From the NCBI GenBank assembly GCA_964478325.1, contig CAYZIA010000060.1:1-9915 (forward strand): a stretch of 9,915 bases of DNA, given 5' to 3'. Numbering within the stretch: the stretch's first letter is position 1; each line of letters begins with the position of its first letter. This document shows positions 6,566 through 9,915 of the stretch, in pieces. The notes beneath the pieces were generated by a model. The model saw only the letters and a list, made by a program, of their open reading frames with translations, had not been told where the DNA came from and searched no databases. The stretch is from DUAL01 sp964478325. GTDB taxonomy: Bacteria; Bacteroidota; Bacteroidia; Flavobacteriales; BACL11. Position numbers and translations under genes: made by a program.

Positions 6566-8458
6566 ATGAAAAAAGCAATACTAATATCTTTTGTTTTTTG
6601 TTCTTTCTTGTCCTTTGGACAAACTCTTTATAATCCACAAGATTTATATGATAGCCCTGGGGGGCTATTTGATAAAGATTCTTTAAGAGATATCCATGTT
6701 AATTTTCAAGATCCTAATTATCATACTGTATTAGTAGATTCGTTTTTCGCAAATCCTTCTGGTAGAATCCCCGCAACAATTATAGTAAATGGAACCTCTT
6801 TTGATAGTGCCGGAGTGCGTTACAAGGGAAATTCTACCTTCTGCTTACCAAATGATGCAGGCAATCCAAAAGTTCCTTTTAATATTGACATGAATTATTG
6901 GATTTCTGGACAAAAACTTTTAGGATACAAAAAACTAAAATTAGCTAATGCCTGGCTAGACCCAACATTTGCAAAAGAATTTACTGCAGCAAAAATATAT
7001 CGTAAATATCTTCCAACTCCTGAAATTAATTTAACTAAACTTCATGCGCAAGGAAATTATTTGGGAGTCTATGTGAATACAGAATCCATAAATAAACAAT
7101 TTTTAAATAAGCATTTCAACGAAAAATCTGGCGCTTTATTTAAATGTGACCCAAGCGGTATGTTTTGTGATACAACTGGTGCGCCAGCAGGAGGAAGGCC
7201 TGATTTAAAATGGCTTGGTATTGATAGTACAGATTACTATGACGATTATACAATAAAATCTGATAACGGATGGGAAGAGCTCCTAGATTTCATATATACA
7301 TTAAATTTTAATTTTAATGAAATTGATAGTGTTTTAAATGTTGATAGGGTACTTTGGGCTTTTGCTGTAAATAGTGTAATCTCTAATTTAGATACTTATA
7401 ACGGATATTATATACATAATTATTATTTATATCAAACTGGGGATGGGCTTTTCCAAATGATTCCGTGGGATTTAGATAATAGTTTTCTTGGTGCGATATT
7501 AGGCTTTACTAGTCCTTCAAGTTTATACCAAAGAGATCCTTATTATACAGGTATCCAAGGAGATAGGCCTCTTGCCTATAACCTCTTAAATGATCCTTTT
7601 TATAGAAAACAATATACTGCTCATTTAAGAACTATTATTAACGAATCATTAGATACATCAATCATTAGAGGTAGTATTAACACATTACAATCTTTAGCAC
7701 ATAATGCTGTAGATTCTGACCAAAACAGACAATATACCACAACTGAATATTATAATAATGTTGAGAACCACCTAGGTTTCTGGTGGAGAAATGGTGGTAT
7801 CATGGAAACCATTGATGGAAGGAAGGCATATTTACTCTCTCATCCAGAAATTTCACTAATCCCACCCACCATAAGTAATGTTGCAATAAATAATAGTTTG
7901 GTAACTGCAAATGTTATTAGTAGTAATACTGTTGAGTTGATGGCAACTGAAAGTAAATATAACTCCAAATTTCAATCTTTTGCTATGTTGGATGATGGGC
8001 TAAATGGAGATATAATAGCAGGGGATGGCATCTTTACCGTTGCCTTACCTTTTCAAGGTTCAGGCAATGACGTAAAGTTTTATATACGAGCAGAAAACAA
8101 TGATGCACTAGCACTCAATCCTGAAAGGGCAGAATATGAATTTTATATTCATTGTGTCCCCCATATATCATACGATACTTTAATTACAGCAACTAGTATA
8201 GTATGGAATGGTATGAATTTAACAACATCCGGAGATTATACATTTTTGTTGGCAAATTCAGTAAATTGTGATAGCATAGCTCATCTACATTTAATAATTG
8301 AAAATACTTCAAACATTTTAACTTTATCGAATAATAAAATTAAAACGCTTCTAAAAATTACAAATGTGTTAGGTGAGCCAACAAGATTAACCTCGAACAC
8401 TCCTTTATTCTACATCTATGATGACGGGACAGTAGAAAAACGAATAATTATTGAATAA
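6566..8458 (+). CDS. Secreted CotH-kinase-family protein with C-terminal sorting tail
   Basis: This 630-residue protein starts MKKAILISFVFCSFLSFGQ, a type I signal peptide probably cut after Gln19. An in-frame ATG at 6524 would add 14 residues before the signal sequence and is rejected. Residues ~40-410 form a CotH-kinase domain: DIHVNF (42-47), VRYKGNST (84-91), K-VPFNIDMN (102-110), LKLANAW (124-130), GNYLGVYVNTE (163-173) and the metal-binding-type motif PWDLDNSF (300-307, with D302 and D304). CotH proteins are atypical secreted or spore-coat kinases; the substrate here is unknown. A beta-rich region follows with DDGLNGDIIAGDGIF (476-490), then a WNG/SGDYT/NCDSIAHLHL module (about 540-578) common in Bacteroidota surface proteins. 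The last residues, NVLGEPTR...PLFYIYDDGTVEKRIIIE, look like a short type IX secretion C-terminal signal. The product is therefore likely exported across the outer membrane. It appears monocistronic, with a terminator-like hairpin 20 nt after the stop. Confidence 0.88.
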   Translation: MKKAILISFVFCSFLSFGQTLYNPQDLYDSPGGLFDKDSLRDIHVNFQDPNYHTVLVDSFFANPSGRIPATIIVNGTSFDSAGVRYKGNSTFCLPNDAGNPKVPFNIDMNYWISGQKLLGYKKLKLANAWLDPTFAKEFTAAKIYRKYLPTPEINLTKLHAQGNYLGVYVNTESINKQFLNKHFNEKSGALFKCDPSGMFCDTTGAPAGGRPDLKWLGIDSTDYYDDYTIKSDNGWEELLDFIYTLNFNFNEIDSVLNVDRVLWAFAVNSVISNLDTYNGYYIHNYYLYQTGDGLFQMIPWDLDNSFLGAILGFTSPSSLYQRDPYYTGIQGDRPLAYNLLNDPFYRKQYTAHLRTIINESLDTSIIRGSINTLQSLAHNAVDSDQNRQYTTTEYYNNVENHLGFWWRNGGIMETIDGRKAYLLSHPEISLIPPTISNVAINNSLVTANVISSNTVELMATESKYNSKFQSFAMLDDGLNGDIIAGDGIFTVALPFQGSGNDVKFYIRAENNDALALNPERAEYEFYIHCVPHISYDTLITATSIVWNGMNLTTSGDYTFLLANSVNCDSIAHLHLIIENTSNILTLSNNKIKTLLKITNVLGEPTRLTSNTPLFYIYDDGTVEKRIIIE

Positions 8459-8478
8459 TACCCTAGTTAAAACTTTAT

Positions 8479-8514
8479 AAAACAAAAACTTTGTTTTTAT
8501 TCTTCTTCTTTTTT
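8479..8514 (+). terminator. Probable (possibly bidirectional) terminator between the CotH gene and the 43-aa ORF
   Basis: AAAACAAA (8479-8486) pairs with TTTGTTTT (8490-8497) around a 3-nt loop. It is followed on the plus strand by a T-rich run (8498-8514, broken by A and C). On the minus strand the same hairpin follows directly after the stop of the small convergent gene, with a weaker T-run. The stem has one G-C pair, so strength is doubtful. Confidence 0.45.
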
Positions 8515-8628
8515 GTAGAATAATCCAAGTGGTAAAATTAATAACAAAAAGAAATACTTTTTGGTAATGACCCCTAAGAAAGTAATTGCCAGCCCTATTA
8601 ACATCAGAATCCATAATTTATTTCTCAT
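8497..8628 (-). CDS. Small membrane protein, 43 aa
   Basis: The minus strand encodes a 43-residue protein starting MRNKLWILML at ATG 8628 and ending KKEEE before TAA at 8497-8499. It is almost entirely hydrophobic, with two short segments (about 5-21 and 26-38) separated by ITKKY, so it is probably a two-pass inner-membrane hairpin, or a single bent segment, with a charged KKEEE tail. The N-terminal charge pattern (R2, K4) and the hydrophobicity are hard to explain as a chance shadow in noncoding DNA, and a terminator-like hairpin directly follows the stop. It lies between the protease gene (131 nt upstream on the same strand) and the convergent CotH gene. I see no clear promoter in the 131-nt gap; TACATTTT near 8660-8670 is only a partial -7 match. 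I do not recognise the family and assign no function. Confidence 0.6.
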   Translation of the reverse strand: MRNKLWILMLIGLAITFLGVITKKYFFLLLILPLGLFYKKEEE

Positions 8629-8737
8629 AATTTTTTATAAAATTTAATTCGCAATATAAAATGTAGCCCCACCAAGGACACACTTATTATATTTATCTAA
8701 TTAATTATCAGTTAGTTATATCCTATTCTAATTATTG

Positions 8738-8755
8738 GTTGACGAATTCGTTGAC
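8738..8755. repeat. GTTGAC direct repeat flanking a GAATTC palindrome
   Basis: GTTGAC occurs at 8738-8743 and 8750-8755, and the centre ACGAATTCGT (8742-8751) is a perfect 10-bp palindrome. It lies 5 nt beyond the stop of the protease gene on the minus strand. There is no T-run, so it is not a convincing terminator. Its role is unknown and it may be chance. Confidence 0.3.
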
Positions 8756-8759
8756 ACTT

Positions 8760-9842
8760 TTACCTAACTTTTATCAAAACAACATAATCAGATAAAATCT
8801 TAATTTGTTCTGTTAATTTCTTAGATGCTAATTGAGTGCTTGATGGTAAAGAAATAGTTTCAGGAAGCACATCAATAAGATTTAACAAATAACTTGATTT
8901 AATTGCATAATTAACATTCTCAGTTATATCAAGTTTTCTATTAACACCAGACGATGTAATTCCAATTAGGTTGCCTTTAAAGTCAAACAAAGGGCCTCCG
9001 CTATTCCCTGGCTGAATAGGGACTTGAATTTGGTATGTAGTAATATCGCCATTAAGACCTGTTTTAGAACTTATTTTACCATCAGTAAACTTTATATCCT
9101 TCCCCATAATTGATAATGACATAGGATAGCCAAGAGCAAATATATCAGTTCCCATATCAACACTTCTTGTCTTAAAATTATAGGGAATAGTGCTTATATG
9201 AGAAAACTCCGGATCATCAATCTTAATAATTGCTAAATCATTGGTTTTATCTACTTTAATGACTTTAGCATTAAACCCTTCTATTTCATTCTTATACTTA
9301 AACTCAACTTCTATTTTTGATGCACCATCAATAACATGATTATTTGTTACAATATAACCAGATGTAGAAAGAAAAAAACCTGAACCATTTCCTCGCCATT
9401 CAGTATTATTATTTATATTATTAGGTTTATAATTAGGATCATACTCATAAAAAGAAGCTTTAAGTGGAATTATTAGTTTCTTAATCGTCATAGAAAATGA
9501 AGTTGCATTAGACGAGTTTTTCCAAATTAAATTCCCTTGATTATCTTTAAGTGACATAACTACTAATGCACCGCCTAATAAGGCCTCTTCAGCCATAACA
9601 TAACAATAAAGAGCAAGATTTGGATTTTCTTTTAAATCTTCATAGTTAGAAATTTCATCATTATTTATAACAGTAAAATTTGCTTTTCTTAAACTTGATG
9701 TGATTTTTGAACAAAGCCCCTTATCTTTAAGGAAAACCATAGAACTATTACAGCTTTTTGTAACAATATATTTATACATATTTAGACTCTGCCCAAACCC
9801 AATCATTGGAATGCAAAGTAATATGAGTAGTAGTTTTTTCAT
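8760..9842 (-). CDS. Secreted trypsin-like (S1C/DegP-type) serine protease without PDZ domain
   Basis: This 360-residue protein has a signal peptide (MKKLLLILLCIPMIGFGQ, cut near 18). An N-terminal region (about 20-140) with C31, C44 and C80 matches no domain I can name. A trypsin-like fold of the DegP/HtrA type occupies about 148-325. The catalytic triad is H169 (TNNHVID), D202 (TNDLAII) and S281 (QPGNSGGPLF), with the usual GSGFFLSTSGYIVTNNHV lead-in and the GYP and NYAI segments. All three residues are intact, so it should be active in the periplasm or outside the cell. It ends about 35 residues after the protease fold, in a DYVVLIKVR tail. PDZ domains, normal in DegP/DegQ/DegS, are absent, so substrate choice must rely on the protease or N-terminal domain. 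Its ATG overlaps the TGA of the upstream gene by 4 nt (ATGA), so translation is likely coupled to that exported protein. Confidence 0.9.
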   Translation of the reverse strand: MKKLLLILLCIPMIGFGQSLNMYKYIVTKSCNSSMVFLKDKGLCSKITSSLRKANFTVINNDEISNYEDLKENPNLALYCYVMAEEALLGGALVVMSLKDNQGNLIWKNSSNATSFSMTIKKLIIPLKASFYEYDPNYKPNNINNNTEWRGNGSGFFLSTSGYIVTNNHVIDGASKIEVEFKYKNEIEGFNAKVIKVDKTNDLAIIKIDDPEFSHISTIPYNFKTRSVDMGTDIFALGYPMSLSIMGKDIKFTDGKISSKTGLNGDITTYQIQVPIQPGNSGGPLFDFKGNLIGITSSGVNRKLDITENVNYAIKSSYLLNLIDVLPETISLPSSTQLASKKLTEQIKILSDYVVLIKVR

Positions 9843-9915
9843 TCTATTGTTATTCGCTTCTCAACTGTTCCATCATCATAGATGTAAAAAAGCTGATGAT
9901 CATTTTGGTTTGTTG
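9839..9915 (-). CDS. 3' end of a gene encoding an exported protein with type IX sorting tail (5' partial)
   Basis: Only the last 24 complete codons plus TGA (9841-9839) are in the window: TNQNDHQ followed by LFYIYDDGTVEKRITIE. This matches the C terminus of the CotH-family protein (LFYIYDDGTVEKRIIIE) except for one residue, so it is read as the same short C-terminal sorting signal of type IX secretion cargo. Nothing can be said of the rest of the protein. Its stop codon overlaps the ATG of the protease gene (ATGA), so the two genes are almost certainly in one operon. Confidence 0.75.
   Translation of the reverse strand, partial: TNQNDHQLFYIYDDGTVEKRITIE

Noticed and set aside
8405..8614. 69-codon minus-strand frame across the CotH gene end
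   Set aside because: It overlaps the conserved sorting-tail codons, and the 43-aa membrane protein in another minus-strand frame is a better explanation of 8497-8628.
1..9915. tRNA, rRNA, CRISPR array, transposase or insertion-sequence ends, riboswitch
   Set aside because: I saw no cloverleaf-like sequence, no short regularly spaced repeats, no transposase motifs and no recognisable riboswitch core. The only tandem repeat is the coding one at the left edge.

Overview
The window is AT-rich and carries several hallmarks of Bacteroidota, most likely a marine or freshwater member of the Flavobacteriales. These are a HmuY-type lipoprotein, a secreted CotH-kinase protein and a second, cut-off gene that end in the same 'FYIYDDGTVEKR' tail (typical of type IX secretion cargo), a Bacteroidota-style fused MsrB-MsrA, an orphan histidine kinase with a 'KETAHQLGTPLS' H-box, and promoter -7 boxes of the TAnnTTTG type. 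The assignment rests on protein families and motifs only; there is no rRNA or tRNA in the window.

Layout, left to right. (1) Positions 1-1015, plus strand: the 3' end of a gene made of near-identical 177-bp tandem repeats, each with one CxxCH, followed after 1 nt by a HmuY-family lipoprotein gene and a terminator. (2) 1077-1919, plus strand: a bifunctional methionine sulfoxide reductase B/A. (3) 6365-1914, minus strand: a probable three-gene operon of an RsuA/RluB-type pseudouridine synthase homologue that has lost its catalytic Asp, a long AsmA-like membrane-anchored protein, and an orphan sensor histidine kinase. The last two overlap by 8 nt. The operon's likely terminator lies inside the last codons of the convergent msrBA gene. 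(4) 6366-6565: a divergent intergenic region with promoter-like boxes and dyads. (5) 6566-8458, plus strand: a secreted CotH-kinase-family protein with a C-terminal sorting tail. (6) 8497-8628, minus strand: a 43-aa membrane protein gene, convergent with the CotH gene and sharing a terminator region with it. (7) 8760-9915, minus strand: a secreted trypsin-like (DegP/HtrA-type, no PDZ) protease whose ATG overlaps the stop codon of a gene entering from the right edge, which ends with the same sorting tail as the CotH protein.

The genes do not form one obvious pathway. Much of the window concerns the cell envelope: surface lipoprotein, AsmA-like protein, membrane sensor kinase, secreted CotH kinase and envelope protease. 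Msr is a cytoplasmic repair enzyme. The observations most worth following are the pseudoenzyme-like RluB homologue, the CxxCH repeat protein coupled to a HmuY-like protein, the unlisted 43-aa membrane protein, and the terminator embedded in msrBA.
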